Part shown: one piece after another, positions 51,637-60,399 of the stretch
Layout of the letters: each line of letters opens with the position of its first letter
How positions within the stretch are numbered: the first letter of the stretch is position 1
Source: Nocardia stercoris
GTDB lineage: Bacteria > Actinomycetota > Actinomycetes > Mycobacteriales > Mycobacteriaceae
Assembly: GCF_003696265.1 (NCBI RefSeq)
Contig: NZ_RFFH01000005.1
Location: forward strand, 124,001-188,000
DNA: 64,000 nt
Direction: 5' to 3'
Notes under the pieces: generated by a model
Database searches by the model: none
Seen by the model: the letters and a program-made list of their open reading frames with translations, nothing else
Told to the model about the DNA's origin: nothing
Translations under genes and position numbers: made by a program

Positions 51637-52412
51637 TCGTCGCCCTCCCACACCATCCACGGTCGGTCACCGGAGGCGTACGCGGCGTCGAGCTCGGCGC
51701 GTTCCTTGAAGGTGTCGGCGGGCTTCCAGAAGCCCAGGTGCTGGTAGCCGATCAGCCGGCCGGTCCGGGCCAGGGCACCGCAGGCGTCCTCGACCAGGTC
51801 GCCGCCCGGGGGCAGCAGATCCAGGACCTCCGGGGTCAGCACGAAATAGCCGCCGTTCTCCCAGATCGGCAGCTTGGCGACCGGGGTGATCGTGCCGACC
51901 CTCCCCGAATCGTCCACGTCCACACAGTGGAACGACGACTGCGGCGGCACGATCATCATGGAGGCAGCGGCACCGGCGGCCACACACTTGTCGATCATCT
52001 CGTCCAGCGGCGCGTCGGTCAGCACGTCGGCGTAGTTGGCCAGGAAGTACTCCTCGCCCTCGAGGTGCGGGCGCACCCGGCGCAGGCGTTCCCCGATCGG
52101 CGACTCGAGTCCGGTGTCGACGAAGGTGATGGTCCAGTCGCTGATGTCGGTGCTCAGCATCTCGACCTTGCCGTCACGGATCACGAAGTCGTTGGAGACC
52201 GACTCCTGATAGGTGAGGAAGAAGTTCTTGATGTGGGCGGCGCCGTAGCCGAGGCACAGGATGAAATCCTTGTGGCCGTAGTGCGCGTAGTACCGCATGA
52301 CGTGCCACAGCAAGGGACGCGGCCCGACCATCTGCATCGGCTTGGGGATCGGATCGTCGGCGCTGCCGCGCATGCGCATGCCGTATCCGCCGCAGAACAG
52401 GACCACCTTCAT
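51630..52412 (-). CDS. Glucose-1-phosphate cytidylyltransferase-like (RfbF type)
   Basis: A 260-residue nucleotidyltransferase. The N-terminal VVLFCGGYGMRMR and PIPKPMQMVGPRPLLWHVMR form the NTP-binding loop, and YFLANYADVLTD carries the metal-binding Asp. WENGGYFVLTPEVLD and LGFWKPADTFKERAELDA are RfbF landmarks. It would make CDP-glucose (or a related NDP-sugar), the entry to 3,6-dideoxy or branched sugars. No CDP-glucose 4,6-dehydratase is in the window. It sits 41 bp after the C-methyltransferase gene. Confidence 0.87.
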   Translation of the reverse strand: MKVVLFCGGYGMRMRGSADDPIPKPMQMVGPRPLLWHVMRYYAHYGHKDFILCLGYGAAHIKNFFLTYQESVSNDFVIRDGKVEMLSTDISDWTITFVDTGLESPIGERLRRVRPHLEGEEYFLANYADVLTDAPLDEMIDKCVAAGAAASMMIVPPQSSFHCVDVDDSGRVGTITPVAKLPIWENGGYFVLTPEVLDLLPPGGDLVEDACGALARTGRLIGYQHLGFWKPADTFKERAELDAAYASGDRPWMVWEGDEC

Positions 52413-52453
52413 CGGTTTCGCCTCATCATTCGGGTTCGGGGCAGTACGGGATC

Positions 52454-53710
52454 TCAGGCCGGGGCGTCGGCCGGTGCCGGCTCGCCGGTGAGGTCCGCAT
52501 AGTGCAGGTCGGGCAGCGGGTAGACCAGGGCGCCACCCCAGCCGGCGATGTGCCGCAGCTGCGCGGTGATCTCGGTCTCGAGATTCCACGGCAGTACCAG
52601 CACCACGTCGGGCCGGTCGGCGTCGATGCGCTCGGGGGCGTGGATCGGGATCCGGGTGCCGGGGGTGTAGCGCCCGTGCTTGTACGGATTGCGATCGACG
52701 GTGTAGGCCAGCAGATCAGGCCGGATGCCGCAGTAGTTGAGCAGGGTGTTGCCCTTGCCCGGGGCGCCGTAGCCGACCACCGTGCGGCCCTCGGCCCGGC
52801 AGTCGAGCAGGAAGCGGAGCAGTTCGTGGCGGACCTTCTCGGCGCGGGTGCGCAGTTCGGCGTAGCCGGCGGGGGTGTCGAGACCGGCCTCGGCTTCGAG
52901 GGTCAGGACCTCGGCGACGCGGGGGCCGACCTCGCCGGCGCCGTCGGGACGCGCCCACAGCCGCAGCGAGCCGCCGTGCGTCTCGAGTAGTTCGACGTCG
53001 ACCAGGGTCAGTCCGGCGGTGGCCAGCGCGCGCTGCGCGGAATGTACTGTGTAGTACTGGAAGTGCTCGTGGTAGATGGTGTCGAACTGGCCGTGCCGCA
53101 CCAGATCCAGCGCGTGGTGCACCTCGATCGAGAGCCAGCCGTCGTCGGCCAGCAGCGCCCGCAGCGAGCGGGTGAAGCCGAGCAGGTCGGGGATGTGGGC
53201 GTACACGTTGTTGGCCACCACCAGCCGGGCCGGGCCGTGTTCGGCGCGCACGGTCGCGGCGAGTTCCTCGTCGAGGAAGGCGGTGAGCGTGGGTACGCCC
53301 TTGTCCCGGGCGGCGGCGCCGACGTTGACCGACGGCTCGATGCCCAGGCAGCGGACTCCGGCGGTGACGGCGTGCTGCAGCAGATAGCCGTCGTTGCTCG
53401 CGATCTCGACCATGAGGGTGTCGGAGTTCAGGCCGAGCCGGGTGATCGCCTCGTCGACGAACAGTTTGGCGTGCGCGACCCAGCTGTCGGAGTAGGAGGA
53501 GAAGTACGCGTACTCGGTGAACGTCTCCTCGGGCGTGATCAGCGCCGGGATCTGCAGCAGCAGGCACTCTTCGCACAGCCGCAGGTGCAGGGGGTAGGTG
53601 GGTTCGGGCAGGTCGAGTTCCGTCGCCGTCAGGAACTTCTCGCAGGGTGGGGTGGCGCCGAGGTCGAGAATGCTCAGCAGACGATCGGAATCGCACAGAC
53701 GGCAACGCAC
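52454..53710 (-). CDS. Sugar C-methyltransferase (TylCIII/NovU type)
   Basis: 418 residues with a complete C-methyltransferase layout: the N-terminal zinc site (CRLC and CEEC), SAM motif I LMVEIASNDGYLLQ with GIEPS, the catalytic IYHEHFQYYT loop, and the C-terminal domain with VVGYGAPGKGNTLLN that closes on the sugar. It methylates C3 or another carbon of a keto sugar nucleotide. The start is GTG at 53710. It is the first gene of a four-gene minus-strand operon ending at 49946. Confidence 0.92.
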   Translation of the reverse strand: MRCRLCDSDRLLSILDLGATPPCEKFLTATELDLPEPTYPLHLRLCEECLLLQIPALITPEETFTEYAYFSSYSDSWVAHAKLFVDEAITRLGLNSDTLMVEIASNDGYLLQHAVTAGVRCLGIEPSVNVGAAARDKGVPTLTAFLDEELAATVRAEHGPARLVVANNVYAHIPDLLGFTRSLRALLADDGWLSIEVHHALDLVRHGQFDTIYHEHFQYYTVHSAQRALATAGLTLVDVELLETHGGSLRLWARPDGAGEVGPRVAEVLTLEAEAGLDTPAGYAELRTRAEKVRHELLRFLLDCRAEGRTVVGYGAPGKGNTLLNYCGIRPDLLAYTVDRNPYKHGRYTPGTRIPIHAPERIDADRPDVVLVLPWNLETEITAQLRHIAGWGGALVYPLPDLHYADLTGEPAPADAPA

Positions 53711-54220
53711 GAGGGAGTACCCCCACCTTTCCCAGAAAGACTGTCGACGGCACCCGAGCGGGCCCCACGCACTTCTTCGTTGTCGACCGCCGCTACGTTA
53801 CAACATGTTTCGCTCACGGGATGGCCCCGTGGCGGTTGCCGGAAGATGAAGTTTCGTGTACGGCGAGGGTAGCGGGTCGGTGGGCAATCGTCAGGATTGT
53901 CGGAAAATGATCTTTCCAGCAATTCGTCCCATGCGTCCGGAAACTCTTCTACCTGCGGCGATATGGTCCGGAGGGGGTTCCGGGGACACATTCCGGGCGG
54001 TCGGTTTACCGGCGGCAAATCATGAGATACCTTGCTGTTGCGGAGCATTCGCCGAGCAGTGGGTTGGAGGCATGGGTAACATTCGGCAGCGGGTCAGCGA
54101 AAGTACGTCGACCCCGAATGGTTGTCACCGAATGATCCGGCTGCTTTCGTGTGAGGACCTCGGGCGTCTGGTCAGAGGAGGCTGGACCCGAGTCGTCTCT
54201 CGGGGGAGGTGTGTACATCC
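53711..54220. other. Divergent regulatory region (510 bp) of the EPS locus
   Basis: This gap separates the sugar-module operon (minus) from the initiating transferase gene (plus). On the minus strand TGTAAC near 53796 is a possible -10 box. The plus side ends with GGGGGAGG before the ATG at 54221. An open frame at 53856-54224 was rejected. It is long enough to hold several regulatory sites; none could be assigned. Confidence 0.4.
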
Positions 54221-55711
54221 ATGAGTTTCGAGGTTCGAGCGCAACGGGCCGTGTCCGACATCACGGACCGGCGTCCGGTGCGTGGGACGTGGCGGCGGGC
54301 ATACGTCCGGCGGCTGCAGGTGAGTGACATCGTGATCGTCGCCCTGGCGGTCGGAGCTGCCCAGGTGCTGCGGTTCGGCGATACGGTCGGCCCGCCGCTG
54401 GCCCTCACCGCGCCGCTGGAGGTCCGCTACACCGTCGTCTCGGTGGTGCTGGGCGTGGCGTGGGCGGTCTGCCTGACGGCGTCGGGCAGCCGCGCTGAAC
54501 GTGTGATCGGCAGCGGCACAGAGGAATACCGGCGACTGGTCGGCGCGACACTGCAATTGTTCGGTGCGGTGGCGATCGGCTCGCTGCTGCTGCGCGTCGA
54601 CGTCGCCCGCGGCTACCTCGCCATCGCGCTGCCGCTCGGCCTGATCGGGCTCATGATGGAACGCCGGTTGTGGCGGCAGTGGGTCTCGGCCCGCCGAGCC
54701 ACGGGGGAGTTCGATCACCGGGTACTGGTGGTCGGCAGCCGTTCCGCGGCCGCCGCCACGGCCGCCGCCTTCAGCCGCTCGCCCGAGGCCGGCTATCGGG
54801 TGGTCGGGCTGTGCACGCCCGGAATCGAAGTCGGGCCCGAGGTGACCGTCGACGGCCGGGCGATCCCGGTGCTGGGCGACGACCTCGACGTGCTCACCGC
54901 GGTGCGGCGCAGCGACGCCGACACCGTGGCCGTCACCGCCACCGACAATATCGGGCCCGGCGATCTGCGCCGCATGGCCTGGGAACTCGACCCGCTCGGC
55001 GTCGAACTCATCGTGACCTCCGGCCTCGCCGACATCGCCAGCGTCCGGCTCACTCACACCGTTATCGCGGACATGCCCATGCTGCACGTGGAGAAGCCGC
55101 GCTACGACCGCGCGAAGTCGGCGCGCAAGAGCGTGTTCGACGTGTGCTTCGCCCTGACGGCGCTGATCCTCATCGCCCCGGTGCTGGTGGCGATCGCGAT
55201 CGCGGTGAAGGTGACCAGTCCCGGCCCGGTGTTCTACCAGTCGGAGCGAATCGGCCGGGGCGGCAAGCCTTTCCGCATGATCAAGTTCCGCAGCATGTAC
55301 GCCGACGCCGACGCCCACATCAGCGCGCTGATCGACGCGCAGGGCGGCAACCCGGTGTTCTTCAAGCTGCGCGACGACCCGCGGGTGACCCCGGTGGGCC
55401 GGGTGATCCGCAAGTTCTCCCTCGACGAGCTGCCGCAGTTCTTCAACGTGCTGCGCGGCGAGATGAGCGTCGTGGGTCCGCGCCCGCAGGTGCAGCGCGA
55501 AGTCGACTCCTACGATGGCACGATGCGCCGCCGGCTGCTGGTGAAGCCGGGCGTGACCGGGCTGTGGCAGGTGAGCGGCCGCTCCGACCTCTCACCCGAG
55601 GACGCCATGCGGCTGGACCTGAACTACGTGGAGAACTGGTCGATGGTGCTCGATCTGCTGTTGGTGGCCAAGACGATCGGCGCGGTCACCCGGGGTGACG
55701 GGGCGTACTGA
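54221..55711 (+). CDS. Polyprenyl-phosphate sugar-phosphate transferase (WcaJ-like EPS initiator)
   Basis: 496 residues. The N-terminal half has four to five membrane helices and a nucleotide-binding-like domain (VLVVGSRSAAAATAAAFSRS). The C-terminal 200 residues are the PF02397 catalytic domain: SPGPVFYQSERIGRGGKPFR, KFRSMYADAD, VIRKFSLDELPQFFNVLRGE, MSVVGPRPQ and KPGVTGLWQVSGRSDL. It loads the first sugar phosphate on undecaprenyl or decaprenyl phosphate to begin each repeat unit. ATG at 54221 follows GGAGG by 11 bases. Confidence 0.93.
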   Translation: MSFEVRAQRAVSDITDRRPVRGTWRRAYVRRLQVSDIVIVALAVGAAQVLRFGDTVGPPLALTAPLEVRYTVVSVVLGVAWAVCLTASGSRAERVIGSGTEEYRRLVGATLQLFGAVAIGSLLLRVDVARGYLAIALPLGLIGLMMERRLWRQWVSARRATGEFDHRVLVVGSRSAAAATAAAFSRSPEAGYRVVGLCTPGIEVGPEVTVDGRAIPVLGDDLDVLTAVRRSDADTVAVTATDNIGPGDLRRMAWELDPLGVELIVTSGLADIASVRLTHTVIADMPMLHVEKPRYDRAKSARKSVFDVCFALTALILIAPVLVAIAIAVKVTSPGPVFYQSERIGRGGKPFRMIKFRSMYADADAHISALIDAQGGNPVFFKLRDDPRVTPVGRVIRKFSLDELPQFFNVLRGEMSVVGPRPQVQREVDSYDGTMRRRLLVKPGVTGLWQVSGRSDLSPEDAMRLDLNYVENWSMVLDLLLVAKTIGAVTRGDGAY

Positions 55712-55764
55712 CCGGCACGCCGCGGGCGCCGCGGTGACGCGCCCGGGCCGTATGGTCTTCGATC

Positions 55765-56382
55765 GTGAATCGTTCCACCGCCGCGGTCCTGGCCACCGTC
55801 CTCACCTGCCTGCTGGTGACCGTCGCACTGCCACTGTCGTTTCCGTCGGCCGGGCCCACCGGCTTCGACCGGTCGGCCGATGACCGGCTGCACGCGGCCC
55901 TCGACGGCCACCACGGCGTCTACCGGGTACTGGTGACCCCCAGCGATCCCTGGGTAGTGCTGCCCATCCTGCTGGCCGCCGCGCTGTGGTACCTGCGCTC
56001 GGACCGCTGGCGTGCCGGATTCCTTGTGGTCGCACCGGAATTGGCGGTGCTGGTGAACACGGCCGCGCTCAAGCCGATGTGGCATCGGCACCTGAAGGAC
56101 TACCTCGCCTACCCGAGCGGGCACACCGTGCAGTTCGTCGCGGTCGCGACGGCACTGGTGCTGGTGGCCGCGACGCGGCGGGTCCGCGCGATCCTGGCCA
56201 CGCTGTCGGTGGTGCTGCTGGCGGCCGTCGCGGTCGGCATGGTCGGCGTGGGCTACCACTACCCGACCGACATCCTGGGCGGGACGGCGACGGCGGTGGG
56301 ACTGGTGACGGCCCAATGGGCAACTGTCCGTGGCCGTTTCGCGGCGAACCCGCCCGCGGGGTTCAGTGCGAGGAGGCCATGA
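55765..56382 (+). CDS. PAP2-family membrane phosphatase
   Basis: A 205-residue polytopic protein with the lipid phosphate phosphatase motifs: KPMWHRHLKDYLAYPSGHT holds motif 1/2 (PSGH) and GVGYHYPTDILGG is motif 3 with the nucleophilic His. It could dephosphorylate polyprenyl diphosphate to recycle the carrier used by the neighbouring EPS initiator, 53 bp upstream on the same strand. The start codon is GTG. Its last 20 bases overlap the convergent NERD-like gene. Confidence 0.87.
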   Translation: MNRSTAAVLATVLTCLLVTVALPLSFPSAGPTGFDRSADDRLHAALDGHHGVYRVLVTPSDPWVVLPILLAAALWYLRSDRWRAGFLVVAPELAVLVNTAALKPMWHRHLKDYLAYPSGHTVQFVAVATALVLVAATRRVRAILATLSVVLLAAVAVGMVGVGYHYPTDILGGTATAVGLVTAQWATVRGRFAANPPAGFSARRP

Positions 56383-57256
56383 GGATCGAGATCACGAACC
56401 ACAGCACCCACGCGGCGGCCACCAGCATGCCCGCCGACAGCAGCACCCGCATGATGCCGCTGCCCAGCTGGATCTCTCCGGCCCGGCGGGGATACAGCTC
56501 CCACGGCGCGTACCACGGCGAGGCCACCTCGAACGGTCGGCGGGGCCGCTCGGCCTCGAGATAGGCCAGCTGCTCGAGATACGCCTCCGCCTGCGCCTGC
56601 TGGGGGCCGCCGTACCATAGGGTGGCGTCGATCGAACCGCCGAAACCCTCGTCCACCAGATCCTGCGGGCCGGGCAGCAACGGCAGGATGCTCAGGCCCC
56701 GGAAGGCCAGTGCCACATCGTTGATCGTCCATTGTGCGCGGCCCTGGGAGGCCACCGCCTGCAGATACTGGTGCAGCGCATACGGATCGTTGCCGACGAT
56801 CACCTCGAAGCCGGGATCGCTCCACAGCGGCCGCAGCCGCACCGAGGTGCCCGGCTGCGGCACCACCAGCACCACGCCCTGTACCACGCGCTGCCCGAGA
56901 CCGTGTGCGGCAAGCCAACTCTGGAGCGCATAGGTGTGGTCCCGGGAGGCCTCGAGCGGCCCGCGGCTGCTGCCGCCCTCGAGGGTGACCAGCCGGTTGC
57001 CGACCCGCCACGGCCCGTCGTAGGGCACCTCGATTTCGCCGTCGACGGCTTCGGTGAGCGTGACGGCGTCGATGATCACGCACCCGGTCGGCGTCCACAC
57101 GACCGCGTCGAAGCGGTGCAGCCGGTCCTCGAAGAAGAGGCTGGTGTTCACCGTCGTGACGCCGTGCGGATCGCCGGGACCCTTCCAGGTGCGCAGCCAG
57201 TCGATGAGGACTCGCTCGGCCTGGGTGCCGGCGGGGTTCTGCACCCGTACGAGCAT
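56363..57256 (-). CDS. NERD-like domain protein with C-terminal membrane anchor
   Basis: 297 residues. The N-terminus has AGTQAERVLIDWL, FFEDRLHRFDAVVWTPTGCV and IIDAVTL, a restriction-endonuclease-like (NERD) arrangement of E, D and a sheet core, though the usual K after D is not clear. The C-terminus ends in a hydrophobic helix (SAGMLVAAAWVLWFVISILM) that would tether it to the membrane. Function is unknown. GGAGG lies six bases before ATG. Confidence 0.7.
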   Translation of the reverse strand: MLVRVQNPAGTQAERVLIDWLRTWKGPGDPHGVTTVNTSLFFEDRLHRFDAVVWTPTGCVIIDAVTLTEAVDGEIEVPYDGPWRVGNRLVTLEGGSSRGPLEASRDHTYALQSWLAAHGLGQRVVQGVVLVVPQPGTSVRLRPLWSDPGFEVIVGNDPYALHQYLQAVASQGRAQWTINDVALAFRGLSILPLLPGPQDLVDEGFGGSIDATLWYGGPQQAQAEAYLEQLAYLEAERPRRPFEVASPWYAPWELYPRRAGEIQLGSGIMRVLLSAGMLVAAAWVLWFVISILMASSH

Positions 57257-57405
57257 GCCGTGCCTCCACTCTCGTCGAAACCGGTGAACATTGCCCGGGC
57301 CCGCGTGGGCACGCTGCTGTGCCCCCCGGCGCGATCGGACGGTCCGTAGCCCAAAGCATAAGGGCCCGGACCGGTTCCGCGCGGTAATGGTGGCGTGCGC
57401 GCCCG

Positions 57406-59082
57406 TCAGTCGACGGATGCGATGGGCAGCCGCAGCGCGCCCGGCGCGGCGGCCGGGACCGTCGGCGCCTGCGGCGGGACCGGCCGGATCCGCCGATACC
57501 GGCTGCCCAGTGGCGGCCGGGTGTCGGGCTCACCGCAGTTGGGCCAGAACGCCATCGCGCGTTCGGCCTGCGCGGTGATGGTGAGCGACGGGTTCACACC
57601 CAGGTTCGCGGTCACCGCCGAACCGTCGGCGATGTGCAGGCCCGGGTGGCCGAACACACGCTGATACGGGTCGACCACACCGGTGTCGGCGGTCTCGCCG
57701 ATCACGCAGCCGCCGATGTAGTGCGCGGTCATCGGGATGTTGAACACGTCCATGATCACGTTCTGCGGGTCGCCGTCGACCTTGGCCGCGAAGCGGCGGC
57801 CGATGTCGTGCGCCAACGGGATCCAGGTCGGGTTCGGCCTGCCGGTGCCCTGTCTGGTGCGCAGCATGCCCCAGCGCCGGTAGGAGGTCAGCGAGTTGTC
57901 CAGGGACTGCATGACGAGCAGGATCACCGACTTCTCCGACGCGTGCCGGGCGTTGAGGCTGCGCGCGAACACTACGGGGTGCAACAGGATTCCGAGCAGG
58001 AAGCGCAGGAACCGCAGCGGGCCACCGTCGACCATCGGTACCGCGAGCGCGGTCATCGCGTTCTGGCCCTTGCCGTAGTGGCACACCTCGATGTGGGTGT
58101 CGGGTTCGGGATGGATCGAGGAGGTGATCGCGACGCCCTCGGCGAAATCGTCGCGGGCGCGGCTGGTCACGTTGAGGATCGCCTCGGAGTTGCTGCGGGT
58201 CAGCTCGCCCAGGCGCGGTGACAGGTTGGTCAGCACGTGCTCGTCGCGCATCTTGTGCAGCAGCTTCTGGGTGCCCAGCGCGGCCGCCGCGAGCACCACC
58301 TGCTCGGCGGTGAAAGTCTTGCGGTCCTTGCGAATCGAGCGATCGGAGCGGACCGTCTCGACGGCGTAGCCGCCACCGGCGATCGGGCGCACCTTGGTGA
58401 CCGTGCGCAGTTCGAAGACGTGCGCACCGGCCTGCTCGGCCAGGTACAGGTAGTTCTTCGGGGTGGTGTTCTTGGCGTTGTGCGGGCAGCCGGTGAAGCA
58501 GCGCGCGCAGTTGATGCAGCCCGCCCGGCGCGGCCCGGCGCCACCGAAGTAGGGGTCGTCGACCTCCTCGCCGGGCGCGTCCTCGTTGAAGAACACCCCG
58601 ACGTTGGTCGGGTGGAAGGTGTCGCCCTTGCCCAGGTCGTCGGCGATCGAGCGGATCACCTCGTCGGCGGCGGTCATGCGCGGGTTCGGGTTCACGCCCA
58701 GCATGCGCTTGGCCTGGTCGTAGTACGGGCTCAGCTCGGCCTGCCAGTCGGTGATGTGCGCCCACTGTTCGTCGGTGTAGAACGTCGGCAGCGGCTCGTA
58801 GAGAGTATTGCCGTAGATCAGCGAGCCGCCGCCGACGCCGGCCGCGGACACCACCGCGCACTTGCCCAGCACGCTGATCCGCTGCGGGCCGGTCATGCCC
58901 AGTCGTGGCGCCCACATGGACTTGCGCAGATTCCAGTTCGTCTTCGGAATCGACTCGGCGGGCCAGCGCCGCCCGGATTCCAGCACCGCGACCCGGTAGC
59001 CCTTCTCGGTCAGCCGCAGCGCGCTCACGCTGCCGCCGAACCCGGATCCGATCACTACCACGTCGTAGTCGAAGCCGGCCAT
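57406..59082 (-). CDS. choD: GMC-type cholesterol oxidase-like oxidoreductase (ChoD family)
   Basis: 558 residues. The FAD Rossmann motif is VVVIGSGFGG (8-17), followed by GVGGGSLIYGNTLYEP and a C-terminal GGCVIGETADTGVVDPY and ANLGVNPSLTITAQAERAM, all as in M. tuberculosis ChoD (Rv3409c). Near residues 182-198 lies GCINCARCFTGCPHNAK, a four-Cys cluster seen in this subfamily that may bind iron-sulfur. ChoD oxidises the 3-hydroxy group of sterols or a related alcohol; its physiological substrate is debated. ATG at 59082 with AAGGGA upstream is preferred to longer forms. Confidence 0.88.
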   Translation of the reverse strand: MAGFDYDVVVIGSGFGGSVSALRLTEKGYRVAVLESGRRWPAESIPKTNWNLRKSMWAPRLGMTGPQRISVLGKCAVVSAAGVGGGSLIYGNTLYEPLPTFYTDEQWAHITDWQAELSPYYDQAKRMLGVNPNPRMTAADEVIRSIADDLGKGDTFHPTNVGVFFNEDAPGEEVDDPYFGGAGPRRAGCINCARCFTGCPHNAKNTTPKNYLYLAEQAGAHVFELRTVTKVRPIAGGGYAVETVRSDRSIRKDRKTFTAEQVVLAAAALGTQKLLHKMRDEHVLTNLSPRLGELTRSNSEAILNVTSRARDDFAEGVAITSSIHPEPDTHIEVCHYGKGQNAMTALAVPMVDGGPLRFLRFLLGILLHPVVFARSLNARHASEKSVILLVMQSLDNSLTSYRRWGMLRTRQGTGRPNPTWIPLAHDIGRRFAAKVDGDPQNVIMDVFNIPMTAHYIGGCVIGETADTGVVDPYQRVFGHPGLHIADGSAVTANLGVNPSLTITAQAERAMAFWPNCGEPDTRPPLGSRYRRIRPVPPQAPTVPAAAPGALRLPIASVD

Positions 59083-59206
59083 TGCCGTCCCTTCAGTCTG
59101 AAACAGGATCGGTTTCATTCTGGCATTGGTGGCTACCGGCACGTACTCGGCGGCGGCACCGGGTACCCGTAGCGTGCCCGAATGGCATTCCGCCGCCGAG
59201 TGGAGT

Positions 59207-59857
59207 ATGGGTGGGCGTGTGACCACCGAAGCCGCCGGTGCGGACCGCATCCTCACCGTGCCCAACGTCCTCAGTGGCATCCGCCTGCTCGGTGTCCCGC
59301 TCCTGCTGTGGCTGCTGCTCGGCCCGCACGCCGACGGCTGGGCGTTCACGCTGCTGATCGTCAGCGGCCTGACCGACTTCCTGGACGGCAAACTGGCTCG
59401 GCTGCTGGATCAGTCGTCCCGGCTGGGCGCCCTGCTGGACCCGCTGGTGGACCGGCTGTACCTGGTGGCGACCGTGCTCGGGCTGATGCTGCGCGGGATC
59501 CTGCCCTGGCCGCTGGTGCTGGTCCTGCTCGCCCGCGACGCGATCCTGACCGCGCTGCTGCCCGTCTACCGCCGCCGCGGCCTGCCTCCGCCGCAGGTCA
59601 TCTACCTGGGCAAGGCCGCCACCTTCGCGCTGATGTCGGCGCTGCCGTGGTTGCTGGCGGGCCGGATGGACTGGCCCCTGGCAGGTTTCGCACACGCCTT
59701 CGGCTGGGCACTGATGGTGTGGGGCGTGGTCGTGTACGTCTGGACCGGGCTGCTGTACCTGGGTAAGGCGGTTGCCGTGGCGCGGGCAGTGCCACCGGGA
59801 CCGGCTAAGGTGACTCCGACGGCTTCGGAGCATCCGGTGAAAGGACAAGGCCTGTGA
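59207..59857 (+). CDS. pgsA2: CDP-alcohol phosphatidyltransferase (PgsA2-like)
   Basis: 216 residues with about six membrane helices and the CDP-alcohol motif D-G-x2-A-R-x8-G-x3-D-x3-D: FLDGKLARLLDQSSRLGALL with PLVDRLYL following. It joins a CDP-diacylglycerol-type donor to an alcohol acceptor to make a phospholipid. The name follows position and likeness to Rv1822, not proven substrate. The ATG at 59207 or GTG at 59219 could start it. Its stop overlaps the GTG start of gcvH (GTGA). Confidence 0.85.
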   Translation: MGGRVTTEAAGADRILTVPNVLSGIRLLGVPLLLWLLLGPHADGWAFTLLIVSGLTDFLDGKLARLLDQSSRLGALLDPLVDRLYLVATVLGLMLRGILPWPLVLVLLARDAILTALLPVYRRRGLPPPQVIYLGKAATFALMSALPWLLAGRMDWPLAGFAHAFGWALMVWGVVVYVWTGLLYLGKAVAVARAVPPGPAKVTPTASEHPVKGQGL

Positions 59858-60252
59858 CGGAAACACCCGACAATCTGCGCTACACGGCGGAGCACGAATG
59901 GGTGGATCGGGTCGGTCCGACCCGTGTGCGGGTGGGAATCACCGATTTCGCCCAGGCTCAGCTCGGGGACGTGGTTTTCGTGCAGCTGCCGGTGATCGAC
60001 ACCGACGTGAAGGCCGGTGAGGGCATCGCGGAGGTCGAGTCGACCAAGAGCGTGTCCGACATCTACGCTCCGCTGACCGCGAAAGTCGTTGCGGTGAACG
60101 AGGCTCTGGACGACGAGCCGGAGCTGGTGAACAGCGAACCCTACGGTGCCGGCTGGATCTTCGAGTTGGAGTTCGACGCACCCGCTACGGCCGACGCCGC
60201 AGTGGCCGAACTCCTCGATGCCGCAGGTTATCAAGGAGTTATCGAGGGCTGA
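59854..60252 (+). CDS. gcvH: Glycine cleavage system H protein
   Basis: 132 residues carrying the lipoyl lysine, Lys65 in EVESTKSVSDIYAP. The protein shuttles the aminomethyl group between GcvP, GcvT and the dihydrolipoamide dehydrogenase. The YTAEHEWV start and LGDVVFVQLP segment are standard. The GTG start overlaps pgsA2. GarA follows, as in mycobacteria. Confidence 0.96.
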   Translation: MTETPDNLRYTAEHEWVDRVGPTRVRVGITDFAQAQLGDVVFVQLPVIDTDVKAGEGIAEVESTKSVSDIYAPLTAKVVAVNEALDDEPELVNSEPYGAGWIFELEFDAPATADAAVAELLDAAGYQGVIEG

Positions 60253-60399
60253 TTCGGCCTTCACAGTTCTACCTGCACGGGCACACCGTGGCAGGGTACG
60301 GTCAATGCCAACTACAGGTGCCGGCCGCCGAAAACGGGGGCCTAGGTGCTCGGAGTCGGACACGCGGGTACGGATAACGGTTCGAGGAGGAGAGCAAGG

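Noticed and set aside
53856..54224. 122-codon frame in the gap before the EPS initiator
   Set aside because: Unusual Cys/Trp/Arg composition, no ribosome binding site, and it runs into the initiator's own start region.
30389..55711. Horizontally acquired island bounded by att sites or transposases
   Set aside because: No integrase, IS element, tRNA or direct-repeat boundary was found, and base composition is like the flanks apart from the coding repeats.
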